Shown piece by piece: positions 54,278-63,768 of a DNA stretch of 64,000 nt. Each line of letters begins with the position of its first letter. Within the stretch, counting starts at the first letter, position 1. Location of the stretch: assembly GCF_943373825.1 (NCBI RefSeq), contig NZ_CALSBP010000003.1, positions 124,001 to 188,000 of the forward strand, written 5' to 3'. The position numbers were made by a program, and so were the translations under genes. This stretch comes from Aquimarina spinulae. Lineage in GTDB: Bacteria > Bacteroidota > Bacteroidia > Flavobacteriales > Flavobacteriaceae. Under the pieces are notes generated by a model. The model was not told the origin of the DNA. It was given only the letters and a program-made list of their open reading frames with translations, and did no database searches.

Positions 54278-57200
54278 ATGAAAAAAAACCTTTCCGGAGT
54301 TTTCTTATCCAGAAAACATCTTATAAGAATTATGAAAATTTATTCTTTACTTATATGTATTACCATTTCAAAACTATTTTCGTTTAATACATATTCTCAA
54401 AATATATCAATCTCCCTTGAGGAGGTTACATTGCAAATGGCCATTGAAGAGATTGAACAAAAAAGCGAATTTCGTTTCTTTTATAATAACAATTTGGTCG
54501 ATATTTCAAGAAAAGTATCCCTTGTAGCAACCAATGAACGAGTGAAAAAAGTGTTGTACGGGCTATTTGATGATACTAATATAAATTTCAAGATTTATAA
54601 AAATCAAATTGTTTTATTTCCAAGAAATGTAAAAACATCAGGACTAGCTCTTAGAAATCTATTAGATTATATAGAAGAAAAGTCAATAGAGCAAACCAAT
54701 AAAAATACGATTGGTACAAAAACCAAAACACAGCAAAATTTTGTAAGCGGTACAATACAAAGTGAAGAAGGCTACCCTTTACCAGGAGTTAATGTAGTTA
54801 TTAAAGGAACAAACAAAGGAACATTAACAGATTTTGATGGTAATTATAAATTAGAAGCTAATCAAGGTGATGTTCTGGTGTTTTCTTATGTAGGCTTTGA
54901 AACACAGGAAATTGTAGTAACTAAGAATGTTATAGATGTAGTCCTAAAAGAAGATATTAGTAATCTCGAGGAAGTAGTTGTAACGGGGTATGCGGTTCAG
55001 CGAAAATCCAGGCTTACAGGTTCAGCAATAAATGTAAAATTAGAAGCAATTAATGCTACGCCAAGAGCAGCTATCCAAGAAAGTATTCAAGGTAACGTTC
55101 CTGGAGTATTGGTAACTTCTGATAGTGGTCAACCTGGATCTACACCAAATGTAAGAATAAGAGGTGTTGGATCTTTCACAGCCTCATTTCCACTATACGT
55201 TATTGATGGCATACAGACAAGAGATGCTTCTATAATTACTTCTCTTAATCCAGGAGATATTAAAACAATTTCTGTTTTAAAAGATGCTGCGGCTACGTCT
55301 ATTTATGGAACAAGAGGAGCTAATGGTGTTATTGTTATACAGACAAAATCAGGAGAACAGGGCAAAATGATTATTTCATATAGTGCGCAAGCAGGATTAT
55401 CTTCTCCAACAGTTGCGGATCGCTTTAAACCTCTTAAAACTTCAGAATTACAAGAGTTATTGGTAGAAGGGGTACAAAATGCAGGAATCAGAGATAATGA
55501 TAATGATGCTTTGGCTTATATAACAGATAGAGGATTTAATCCAGATGTGAATACTGATTGGTTTGATTTGTTAACTAAAGATGGTTTTTACCAACAACAC
55601 GATCTATCTCTAAGAGGAGGAAATGAAAATACAAAGTATTATATTTCAGGAGGATACTTTAATCAAGAAGGAGTTATAGTTGGGTCTCAATTTGAAAGAA
55701 TGAATTCAAGGATCAAATTAGACCAAAGAATAAACGATAGAATTAATTTTAGTGCCAATATATCGTATAACAAAAATATTTTTGATATAAGACCAGATGG
55801 AGGTGCTTTTGCAAACCCTGTAAGATCCATATATCGAATACGACCAGACATTTCTCCATATAATGAAGATGGGACTTATAATTTTGGTTTTAATAGTACC
55901 CATAATCCAGTGGCCCAAGCTGAAACCGAGACAAGAAGAAATATTATACATAGAATTCTGGCCGGGGCAGATCTATCTTATAAAATATTGGATGGACTTT
56001 CATTTGAATCATCAATTAATATGAATCAAGGATTTAGAGATGATTATATACGACTACCTGCTGGTTTTGGAGATGGCAGACCAACAGGAAGAGGAAATCA
56101 GGACTCCGATTTTTTATTCACTTGGCTATTTAGAAATATGTTGAGATATAATATGAGTTGGAGAAATCATAATATGTCAGCTTTTGGAGGGTATGAATTA
56201 CAAAAAACCAGAAATAAATTTACAGATATACAGGTAGAAAACATACCCGATGGTTTTGTAGACTTAAATGCAGGTAGTTTGCCTACAGAAGCTTCTACAA
56301 ACAGAAGACAAAGTGGATTAAATTCTATATTTCTTAACGCAGAATATTCTTATAATGAGAAGTATTTGATTAGTGGGTCGCTTAGACGTGATGGTAGTTC
56401 TACATTTAAGGATGATAACCAGTATGGTGTTTTCTGGTCTGTTGGTATTGGTTGGAATATTGCCAACGAAGAGTTTATGAATTCATTAAGTTTTATAAAT
56501 GACTTCAAATTAAGAGCGAGTTATGGAGAGAATGGAAACGATCCTATTGCTGGTAATGAAAATTCTAATAGTGTAAATGATAATCCTTATGCAGTATTTG
56601 ATCTTTTTTCTATTAATGATTATGATGGTAGTCCAGGATTGTTCTTCTCTGATTTAGGTAATCCTAATTTAAAATGGGAGGTTAACAAACCTTTAAATAT
56701 TGGACTTGATTATTCTTTATTTAATAATAGAATACAAGGGAGTTTTGATTGGTATAAAAGAGAAACTACAGACCTTATTAGAGCAAGACCTATTTCATCT
56801 ACAAATGGAGACGTAGATATTGTACAAAATATTGGTGCAATGGAAAATACAGGAATAGAGTTTGAAATTACAACACGTAATATTGTGAGCGGCAATGATG
56901 GCTTTAGTTGGACGACCAGTTTTAATTATACAACCAATAAAAACAAAATCACAAAATTATCTGGTGATGGAGAGCCTATTATAGATGGTACTCGTATTAC
57001 AGCAGTAGGAGAAGATTTTGAAACATTTTATTTGCCTCGATATGCAGGTGTAGATCCCGAAAATGGGGAAGCTTTATGGTTTATTAATGATGAATCAGAT
57101 ACTACAACCAATAGCTATGGTGATGCAGAGCAAGTAATTATTGGGAATGCTACTCCGGATTTTTATGCAGGGCTAAGAAATACATTTTCATATAAAGGAA

Positions 57201-57664
57201 TTTCGTTGGATTTTCAGTTGTATAGTGCTTGGGGAGGATTAGTGTATGATACCTGGAACAGATTTACACTTAGTGATGGTTCTCGTAGACTCTCTAGTAC
57301 AGGTAATGTAACTAGAGGTACATATGAAAGAAGATGGCAGAAACCAGGTGATATTACAGATGTACCGGCTTTTGTATATGGTAACAGACAAACCGGACAA
57401 TCGTCTAAGCCATCCAGCAGATTTATATATGATGGGTCATTTATACGATTACGGGATGTGACTCTGGCATACACATTACCCTCTAAGAGTATTGAAACAA
57501 TTGGACTTTCTTCTGCTAGAATCTATATCAAAGGAAATAATTTATACACCTATGTAAAAGATGATCGGTTAGAAAGAGACCCTGAGGCAGGATCCAATGG
57601 TAGGTTAAACCAGGAGATCCCGATTTCGAGAGCACTGTTTTTAGGTGTAGATTTAACATTTTAA
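54278..57664 (+). CDS. SusC/RagA TonB-dependent outer membrane transporter with STN domain
   Basis: 1128 residues. After an N-terminal signal region (about 1-41) come the STN domain (about 45-115; AIEEIEQKSEFRFFYNN), a CarboxypepD_reg domain (about 150-230), a TonB-box-like NLEEVVVTGY (about 231-240), the plug with ALQESIQGNVPGV-type and IRGVGSFTASFPLYVIDG segments, and a 22-strand barrel ending FLGVDLTF. It imports an oligomeric nutrient, capped by the SusD lipoprotein. The STN domain ties it to the FecR signalling protein. The nutrient is not identifiable, as no glycosidase or peptidase gene is in the locus. Confidence 0.95.
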   Translation: MKKNLSGVFLSRKHLIRIMKIYSLLICITISKLFSFNTYSQNISISLEEVTLQMAIEEIEQKSEFRFFYNNNLVDISRKVSLVATNERVKKVLYGLFDDTNINFKIYKNQIVLFPRNVKTSGLALRNLLDYIEEKSIEQTNKNTIGTKTKTQQNFVSGTIQSEEGYPLPGVNVVIKGTNKGTLTDFDGNYKLEANQGDVLVFSYVGFETQEIVVTKNVIDVVLKEDISNLEEVVVTGYAVQRKSRLTGSAINVKLEAINATPRAAIQESIQGNVPGVLVTSDSGQPGSTPNVRIRGVGSFTASFPLYVIDGIQTRDASIITSLNPGDIKTISVLKDAAATSIYGTRGANGVIVIQTKSGEQGKMIISYSAQAGLSSPTVADRFKPLKTSELQELLVEGVQNAGIRDNDNDALAYITDRGFNPDVNTDWFDLLTKDGFYQQHDLSLRGGNENTKYYISGGYFNQEGVIVGSQFERMNSRIKLDQRINDRINFSANISYNKNIFDIRPDGGAFANPVRSIYRIRPDISPYNEDGTYNFGFNSTHNPVAQAETETRRNIIHRILAGADLSYKILDGLSFESSINMNQGFRDDYIRLPAGFGDGRPTGRGNQDSDFLFTWLFRNMLRYNMSWRNHNMSAFGGYELQKTRNKFTDIQVENIPDGFVDLNAGSLPTEASTNRRQSGLNSIFLNAEYSYNEKYLISGSLRRDGSSTFKDDNQYGVFWSVGIGWNIANEEFMNSLSFINDFKLRASYGENGNDPIAGNENSNSVNDNPYAVFDLFSINDYDGSPGLFFSDLGNPNLKWEVNKPLNIGLDYSLFNNRIQGSFDWYKRETTDLIRARPISSTNGDVDIVQNIGAMENTGIEFEITTRNIVSGNDGFSWTTSFNYTTNKNKITKLSGDGEPIIDGTRITAVGEDFETFYLPRYAGVDPENGEALWFINDESDTTTNSYGDAEQVIIGNATPDFYAGLRNTFSYKGISLDFQLYSAWGGLVYDTWNRFTLSDGSRRLSSTGNVTRGTYERRWQKPGDITDVPAFVYGNRQTGQSSKPSSRFIYDGSFIRLRDVTLAYTLPSKSIETIGLSSARIYIKGNNLYTYVKDDRLERDPEAGSNGRLNQEIPISRALFLGVDLTF

Positions 57665-57675
57665 TTTATAGCATC

Positions 57676-59076
57676 ATGAAAAATAAAACAATATATATCC
57701 TTGCAGCATTAGTTTTGATGTTAAGTGCTTGTGAGGACACATTAGAACAAGAATTTTCTGACAATGTAGAAGTTGCAGATGCCATTGTAGACCTTAATTC
57801 TTTAAATCTAGCAGCAAATGGTTCTTATAGCTTATTTGCAGATACAGATGTATATAATCGTACATTGATGTTGCTTCCAGAAATTTTATCTGATAATGCT
57901 TTTATAGATGCATTTGATAATACAGGTAGATATCTTGATTTTGATTTATATACAGTAAATTCTAATAATAGATTTATAACTCCAGCCTGGGAGGATCTTA
58001 CACGTATTATTGCTTCTACTTCAATAATTATAAGAAAAGCAGAATCATTATCTTTTCCAGAATCAGAACAAGAGGATGCCGAACAATATATAGGCGAAAT
58101 GTATGCATTAAGAGCATTGGCATTTCATAATCTTCAATTGTTATTTGCGCAACCTTACAATTTCACATCAGATGCTTCTCATTTTGGAGTACCTATCCCT
58201 GATTTTGAAACTTTGGGAGATGGTGGTACTATTCAAGAACCAGGAAGGAGTACAACGGCTCAAGTTTATGCTCAAATTGAAAGAGATTTAGTAAAGGCTA
58301 TTGATCTTATGAAAGAACAGTCATCTCCTTCTAGAATAGATGTTTATGCAGCAAAAGCATTACTCGCCCGAGTGTATTTACATATGGAAGAATGGGGAAA
58401 AGCAAGAGATATGGCTACCGATGTAATTGATAATAGTGGAAATAAACTATTAGAGAATCAAGAATACATTGCAAGTTGGGCTTTAGATGATAATAGTGAG
58501 ACTTTATTTACATTGGTAAATAATGAAACTGATAATTCTGGAACAAATTCCATAGGTTATTTTTATCTTACTTATAAAGATGCTTTCGCCACAGACGATT
58601 TTGTGAATATTTTGAGTAATACAGATGTTAGAAAAGAATTGTACCCGGTTGATGATGGTGTGAATTTGGTTACGAAATTTCCCAAAGTAGCGGCTCAAGA
58701 TGATAACATACAAATATTAAGGTTATCAGAAATGTATTTAATCAAAGCAGAGGCTCATGCTCAATTAAATGAAAATATAGACGCTCAACAAACTTTGGAC
58801 ACTATTATACAGAGAGCCGATCCATTAGCAATTGCATCTACAGAAACTGGACAGGCATTAATAGATAAAATTGTTTTAGAAAGACGTAAAGAATTAGCTT
58901 TTGAAGGGTTTAGACTTTATGATCTTAGTAGATATAGAATAACATTTAGTAAATTTCTTCAAGATGGTAACCCTATTGTAATTTCTGCTCCAGAGAACAG
59001 AACAATTATGCCTATACCTATCGATGAGATTAATGTAAACCCGAATATAGCTAATCAACAAAACCCGGGGTATTAA
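57676..59076 (+). CDS. SusD/RagB-family nutrient-binding lipoprotein
   Basis: 466 residues. Signal peptide to LMLSAC (Cys at about 19), then the SusD N-terminal domain and TPR-like helices (EMYALRALAFHNLQLLFAQPY and YAAKALLARVYLHMEEW), ending with the family C-terminus KELAFEGFRLYDLSRY ... NPNIANQQNPGY. It is a surface lid over the SusC barrel and the gene starts 11 bases after susC. Ligand unknown. Confidence 0.94.
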   Translation: MKNKTIYILAALVLMLSACEDTLEQEFSDNVEVADAIVDLNSLNLAANGSYSLFADTDVYNRTLMLLPEILSDNAFIDAFDNTGRYLDFDLYTVNSNNRFITPAWEDLTRIIASTSIIIRKAESLSFPESEQEDAEQYIGEMYALRALAFHNLQLLFAQPYNFTSDASHFGVPIPDFETLGDGGTIQEPGRSTTAQVYAQIERDLVKAIDLMKEQSSPSRIDVYAAKALLARVYLHMEEWGKARDMATDVIDNSGNKLLENQEYIASWALDDNSETLFTLVNNETDNSGTNSIGYFYLTYKDAFATDDFVNILSNTDVRKELYPVDDGVNLVTKFPKVAAQDDNIQILRLSEMYLIKAEAHAQLNENIDAQQTLDTIIQRADPLAIASTETGQALIDKIVLERRKELAFEGFRLYDLSRYRITFSKFLQDGNPIVISAPENRTIMPIPIDEINVNPNIANQQNPGY

Positions 59077-59120
59077 AATATTAAGAAGAATCAAGATTTG
59101 AGTTAGTCATTATTGGTAAT

Positions 59121-59160
59121 GGGCTCGATTAATAGTAAAAATTAGTCGAGCTCATTTAAT
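59121..59160 (+). terminator. Probable terminator of the SusC/SusD operon
   Basis: 12-bp stem (59121-59132 with 59142-59153) with two G-U pairs, followed by ATTTAAT. The weak T-tail lowers confidence. Confidence 0.55.
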
Positions 59161-59252
59161 ATAAAGACTTATTTGATCAGTATATTTCCATTTAAAAATC
59201 CATATCTTGGCAGTAATAAAATGTAATATTTTGTACATCTAATTTTGAATGG

Positions 59253-59822
59253 ATGAACTATAAAATTCTTAATGAAAATTTGATTTATGATGGCTTTTTA
59301 AAAATTAAAAAAGCCGTTGTTACTCATGATCGTTTTCAAAAAAATACTCCAGTGACATATTCCCGAGAAATGGTAGATCGAGGAGATTCTGTTGCAATTT
59401 TATTATATGAGAAAGATACTAATCATCTAATCTTAATCAATCAATTTCGTTATCCTACTACAAAAAAAGGTAATGGTTGGCTTATTGAAATTCCGGCAGG
59501 TGGATTAGAAGAAAATGAAGATCCTGTTGCATGCGCTATTCGTGAAACCGAAGAAGAAACGGGATATCAAGTAAATGATTTAAAACATATCACTACATTT
59601 TATGCTACACCAGGCGGTTCTTCTGAAAGAATGTATCTGTATTATGCCGAAGTTTCTGAGAAAGATAAAATACATAAAGGTGGGGGACTAAAGGAGGAGG
59701 AGGAAGATATAGAGCTATGTAAGTACCATATCTCGGAAATAGATGATTTATTAATATCCGGAAAGATAAACGATGCAAAAACCATTATAGCACTACAATG
59801 GTTTAAAATAACCCGGCTTTAA
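59253..59822 (+). CDS. Nudix hydrolase (GDP-mannose/ADP-ribose pyrophosphatase-like)
   Basis: 189 residues with an exact Nudix box (Gx5Ex7REUxEExGU) at about 82-104: GGLEENE, then RETEEETGY. The N-terminal half (DRGDSVAILLYE, NQFRYPT) and the PGGSSERMYLYYAE segment fit the NudK/ADP-ribose pyrophosphatase group. It would hydrolyse nucleoside-diphosphate sugars, cytosolic. A -7 element TAATTTTG (59240-59247) ends only 5 bases before the ATG, so the mRNA may be nearly leaderless. Confidence 0.9.
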   Translation: MNYKILNENLIYDGFLKIKKAVVTHDRFQKNTPVTYSREMVDRGDSVAILLYEKDTNHLILINQFRYPTTKKGNGWLIEIPAGGLEENEDPVACAIRETEEETGYQVNDLKHITTFYATPGGSSERMYLYYAEVSEKDKIHKGGGLKEEEEDIELCKYHISEIDDLLISGKINDAKTIIALQWFKITRL

Positions 59823-59883
59823 ACTATTTTTGGATACTTATATCGTATACAAAAAGAGTCTTCATGAATTGAAAAAGAAATTA

Positions 59884-60471
59884 TTATTTACAATTGGTAG
59901 TAACGGTGATCTTTTTTAATTTCTTCCAGATTTGATGTTCGAGGGGCTGCGGAGATAAATTAAACAATACAAGGTGTTTATTTTGTAATTCACATCTACT
60001 ATAGTTTACTGTAATATTTAAATTCAACTCTTTTTTTGTAGTAAAAGCATCATAAGTAAGTATTTTTCCTACATATAGAGAATCATTTACTTTTTCAAAA
60101 AAAGCTTTAGATTTAGGTATTTTGTTCTTTTGTATAGAATCCATTTTGGATACCAAATGCATTAAACCATCAAAATAAGCTTCCATTTCAGATTCAATTT
60201 TTTTGGTAGATAGTCGTGGATCCTCATTTAAATCCCATAAAAATGCATATGAAAAATAGTCAGAAGCACCTTCTTTTCCCCATCCAGGAGCAAAACGAAC
60301 ATATTCTATACCCGAATATTGTAAAGAAGTGGCGAATTCTAAAGGAAATTCAATAACTTCGCTCCTCCAATTTTCTGAAGCACTTAATAAATTTTTAGTA
60401 TTTGAATCATTGCCACATTGAACAAATAATATCGTTATTATAATAAAAGGTATGGTTTTTGCAAAAGACAT
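59884..60471 (-). CDS. Lipoprotein of unknown function
   Basis: 195 residues with a lipoprotein signal (MSFAKTIPFIIITILFVQC, Cys at about 19, then GNDSN). The body has FAPGWGKEGASDYFSYAFLW (about 62-81) and a Cys near the C-terminus. I do not recognise a named family with confidence. It is a single gene, convergent to the Nudix gene. Confidence 0.72.
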   Translation of the reverse strand: MSFAKTIPFIIITILFVQCGNDSNTKNLLSASENWRSEVIEFPLEFATSLQYSGIEYVRFAPGWGKEGASDYFSYAFLWDLNEDPRLSTKKIESEMEAYFDGLMHLVSKMDSIQKNKIPKSKAFFEKVNDSLYVGKILTYDAFTTKKELNLNITVNYSRCELQNKHLVLFNLSPQPLEHQIWKKLKKITVTTNCK

Positions 60472-60505
60472 ATTAAAGTGTTATTTTATGCAATAAAAAT
60501 ACAAA

Positions 60506-60536
60506 ATTGTTTAATTACAGATTTTTCATAAATTTG
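60506..60536 (+). promoter_or_regulatory. Promoter of the M28-like gene
   Basis: ATTG (60506-60509) and TAAATTTG (60529-60536) with a 19-base spacer. A transcript start near 60543 means the GTG at 60536 cannot be the start codon; the ATG at 60569 is. Confidence 0.72.
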
Positions 60537-60568
60537 TGTTAAAGGGAATAGAATACAAAACCTACAAA

Positions 60569-61453
60569 ATGAATTATTATAGAGAATTTTTACTATTATT
60601 TATTTTCGCAATTCAGATGGCCCCAGCTCAGACTGAACAAGATCGAAAAGAAGCAGAGATTATTAATGTCCAAAAAGGAATTGTTGCCAAGCTCACAGGC
60701 CATGAACCTATTAGAGGAAGAAAAAAATTAAAAAGCAGATCGAGTGCTTCCGAAAGGAAAACTACTGCCGATTTTTTATTTAGTTCTTTAAAAGATATAG
60801 GGCTTAAACCTGAAAAGCATACTTATAATGTAAAGGATAAGAAAGGAAATTTATTTAATGGCGCAAATATCTTTGCAGAGATTCCGGCTACCAATGGTAG
60901 TGACGAATACGTTGTGATAGCAGCACATTATGATACTGTTAAGGACAGCCCTGGTGCGGTTCATAATGCTACAGGTGTTGCGATTGCATACTATGTCGCA
61001 TTGAAATTAACAGAATTAAAGGAACGCAAAATAAATTTCATGGTTGTATTTTTTGACCACTGGAAAAGTAATATGGTCGGTACAAGAATGTTTACCAAAA
61101 AATTGAAAGACGAAGAATATAAAATTCATTCTATGCACCGATCTGATTATATGGGTTGGGATAATGATGAAGATAGAGCTATAGAAATGCTAGCATCTAG
61201 CCTTAGCTTAGAATCATTATATCGTCTTGAATCTCCCGTGCCTATATATAAGAGAGAAGTGGCTACACCAGAGAGTAGATTTTTCGCTAATTTTGGTTTT
61301 GAAACTGTGACACTTACTGCAGAATTGAAAAATGCAGATAATTCACCTTTTGTACGCCAGAGTGAAGATAAGTATACAACGGTAAATTTTAAATACCTGG
61401 CATCTACTACGGATATCGTTCATGGAGTAATGAAATCCTTAGCTACAGATTAA
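60569..61453 (+). CDS. M28-family peptidase homologue, catalytic site degenerate
   Basis: 294 residues from the ATG at 60569, where a signal peptide begins (cleavage near APAQ). The M28 fold is recognisable: VVIAAHYDTV (His120, Asp122), SPGAVHNATG and FMVVFFDHWKSNMVGT. In active M28 enzymes the second motif is GAxDN and the third carries Glu-Glu; here they read GAVHN (His132 for Asp) and HWK (no Glu). The last zinc His, normally in PxHTPxD, is also missing (SPFVRQSEDK). It is exported but probably not a peptidase in this form; binding or structural use is possible. Confidence 0.8.
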   Translation: MNYYREFLLLFIFAIQMAPAQTEQDRKEAEIINVQKGIVAKLTGHEPIRGRKKLKSRSSASERKTTADFLFSSLKDIGLKPEKHTYNVKDKKGNLFNGANIFAEIPATNGSDEYVVIAAHYDTVKDSPGAVHNATGVAIAYYVALKLTELKERKINFMVVFFDHWKSNMVGTRMFTKKLKDEEYKIHSMHRSDYMGWDNDEDRAIEMLASSLSLESLYRLESPVPIYKREVATPESRFFANFGFETVTLTAELKNADNSPFVRQSEDKYTTVNFKYLASTTDIVHGVMKSLATD

Positions 61454-61474
61454 AAAAATAAAAACTATACTTTT

Positions 61475-61506
61475 AAAAGAGTTCTTACTTCAGTAAGAAC
61501 TCTTTT
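61475..61506. terminator. Bidirectional terminator between the M28-like gene and thrC
   Basis: 14-bp perfect stem (61475-61488 with 61493-61506), loop TTCA, with T-rich tails in both directions. The thrC stop codon (61485-61487) and last codons lie within the stem. Confidence 0.88.
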
Positions 61507-62774
61507 AATTTTTCATAACTATTTACCGTTATGCTGTGTTTTTCCTTATCCATTACTTTTTGGATCTGACTAGGAATTTCTATAGTAGTGTTCAAAGTTT
61601 CTTCGACTATATTTAGAAATTTCACGGGGTGTGCAGTTTCTAGAAATATACCATATTCATTATTAGTAAGTTCCTGTTTTTTAAGACCTAAATATCCAAC
61701 AGCCCCATGCGGATCAGCAATATATCCTGTTTCTTTATAAATCATTTTCATAGTTTCTCTGGTTTGATCATCATTAAAACTATAAGCAGAGAAATTATTC
61801 TTAAGCTCAGCAAAACTATGATTAAAAAGCTGTTGTATTCTAATAAAATTACTTGGGTTACCTACATCCATTGCATTAGAAATTGTAGCTTTTGATGGCT
61901 TTGGTTGATATTCTGAAGTTTCTAAATACCTAACAACAGTATCATTTATATTGGTCGAGGCTACAAAATGTTTAACAGGAAGTCCTAATTTTTGAGCAAC
62001 AATTCCAGCGCAAATATTTCCAAAATTACCACTAGGGACAGAAAATACAATATCTTTTTTCTTATGTTTAACCTGTTTGTAGGCAAATAAGAAATAAAAT
62101 AATTGTGGGAGCCATCTGGCCACATTGATAGAATTTGCCGACGTTAATTGTTTATGATCAGTAATACTTGTATCCAGGAATGCAGTTTTCACCATTTCCT
62201 GGCAGTCATCAAATACTCCGTCTACTTCTAAAGCTGTTATATTTTGCCCTAGTGTAGTTAATTGTTTCTCTTGTATTTCACTTACTTTTCCGCTTGGATA
62301 GAGAATAACTACATTTACACCTTTTACTCCTAAAAATCCATTTGCGACTGCACCACCTGTATCCCCAGAAGTAGCAACCAAAACAGTAACCTGGTTTTCG
62401 TTATTTTTATTAAAATACCCTAAGCATCGCGCCATAAAACGGGCTCCAACATCTTTAAAAGCCATAGTTGGACCATGAAATAGCTCTAAGGTTCCTATAT
62501 TATTTTCGACTTTTACTACAGGGAAATCAAAACTTAAAACATCAGTCAGAATATCGCGTAGTTCTGGTTCAGGAATTTCTTCCCCAACGAATTGTTGTAT
62601 AGCCTGATAGGCAATTTCAATGTTATCCAGATCTTCTATGTTTTCAAAAAACGAAGTGGGTAACGGAGTTATATTTTCCGGAAAGTATAATCCTCTATCT
62701 GGAGCTAAACCTTTTATGACGGCTTCAGAAAAAGATACTTTAGGAGCATTATTATTTAAGCTATAGTACTGCAT
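61485..62774 (-). CDS. thrC: Threonine synthase
   Basis: 429 residues. The PLP lysine is Lys107 in HGPTMAFKDVG, and ATSGDTGGAVANGFLG (about 137-152) supplies the phosphate-binding loop. It converts O-phosphohomoserine to threonine. It starts 6 bases after the thrB stop, the last gene of a thrA-thrB-thrC operon. The N-terminus LNNNAPKVSFSEAVIKGLAPDRGLYFP fits the longer bacterial class. Confidence 0.96.
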   Translation of the reverse strand: MQYYSLNNNAPKVSFSEAVIKGLAPDRGLYFPENITPLPTSFFENIEDLDNIEIAYQAIQQFVGEEIPEPELRDILTDVLSFDFPVVKVENNIGTLELFHGPTMAFKDVGARFMARCLGYFNKNNENQVTVLVATSGDTGGAVANGFLGVKGVNVVILYPSGKVSEIQEKQLTTLGQNITALEVDGVFDDCQEMVKTAFLDTSITDHKQLTSANSINVARWLPQLFYFLFAYKQVKHKKKDIVFSVPSGNFGNICAGIVAQKLGLPVKHFVASTNINDTVVRYLETSEYQPKPSKATISNAMDVGNPSNFIRIQQLFNHSFAELKNNFSAYSFNDDQTRETMKMIYKETGYIADPHGAVGYLGLKKQELTNNEYGIFLETAHPVKFLNIVEETLNTTIEIPSQIQKVMDKEKHSITVNSYEKLKEFLLK

Positions 62775-62780
62775 TATTTT

Positions 62781-63722
62781 TTATTTTCTGTATTCGGTTT
62801 CTTCTATTATCTTAATTCCTTTGCTATTAATTTTTGAAATGTGTATATCAAAATCAATTCCTGTTTTGTTGTAAATATCTTGTATCACACCTGCTACGTC
62901 ATTTGCAATCTTCATACCTTTACTAAGTGCAAAAATTGAAGGACCTGAACCAGATATCCCCGAACCCAAAGCACCTTTTGCAATAGCAGCGCTTTTTACA
63001 TTGTTAAATTCAGGAATTAAAATGGATCGTAATGGTTCGATAATTACATCATCTAAACTTCTACCGATTAAATCATAATCTTCTGTAAACAATCCAGCAA
63101 CAAATCCTCCTACATTTCCCCATTGGTGAATTGCTTTTTTTAAAGTTACTTTATGTTTGATTACAGATCGGGAATCTGATGTTTTTACCTCTATTTGCGG
63201 ATGAATAACTGTCATTACCAGGTCTTTTGGAGAATGTAGTTTTATAATATCTAATGGGTCATAACTACGTACCAAAGTAAATCCACCAAGAAGGGCAGGG
63301 GCAACATTATCTGCATGTGCGTTACCGCTTGCTAATTTTTCTCCTTCCATTGCAAATTGCACTAATTCGTGTGTGGTAAATGGATTGCCTAATAAATGAT
63401 TTATAGCCCAAACGGCACCAGAGCTACTGGCAGCACTACTTCCTATTCCGCTACCTGCTTTTATCTTTTTGTAAATTTCAATAGCGACTCCAATATTCTT
63501 TCCATATGCTTTAAGAAAAGCTTCAACGGCAACACCAGCAACATTTTTATGAGTTTCCATAGGAAGGTTAGCTCCTTCAATCTTTGTTATTTTTACACCA
63601 GGATCTTCTGTGATAGAAACTACCATTTCGTCACCAACGTTATCCAAGCAGCATCCTAATACATCAAATCCGCAAGAAAGATTAGCAACCGTAGCAGGAG
63701 CAAATATTTTGATACTTTTCAT
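62781..63722 (-). CDS. thrB: Homoserine kinase
   Basis: 313 residues, GHMP kinase. N-terminus FAPATVANLSCGFDVLG, ATP loop GSGIGSSAASSSGA (about 92-105) and C-terminal GALGSGISGSGPSIFAL are intact. It phosphorylates homoserine, feeding thrC directly downstream. It follows thrA by 46 bases. Confidence 0.95.
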   Translation of the reverse strand: MKSIKIFAPATVANLSCGFDVLGCCLDNVGDEMVVSITEDPGVKITKIEGANLPMETHKNVAGVAVEAFLKAYGKNIGVAIEIYKKIKAGSGIGSSAASSSGAVWAINHLLGNPFTTHELVQFAMEGEKLASGNAHADNVAPALLGGFTLVRSYDPLDIIKLHSPKDLVMTVIHPQIEVKTSDSRSVIKHKVTLKKAIHQWGNVGGFVAGLFTEDYDLIGRSLDDVIIEPLRSILIPEFNNVKSAAIAKGALGSGISGSGPSIFALSKGMKIANDVAGVIQDIYNKTGIDFDIHISKINSKGIKIIEETEYRK

Positions 63723-63768
63723 TTGTTGTTTTTTTAGTACATTTTATTTGTCAGACCGACATTTTATA

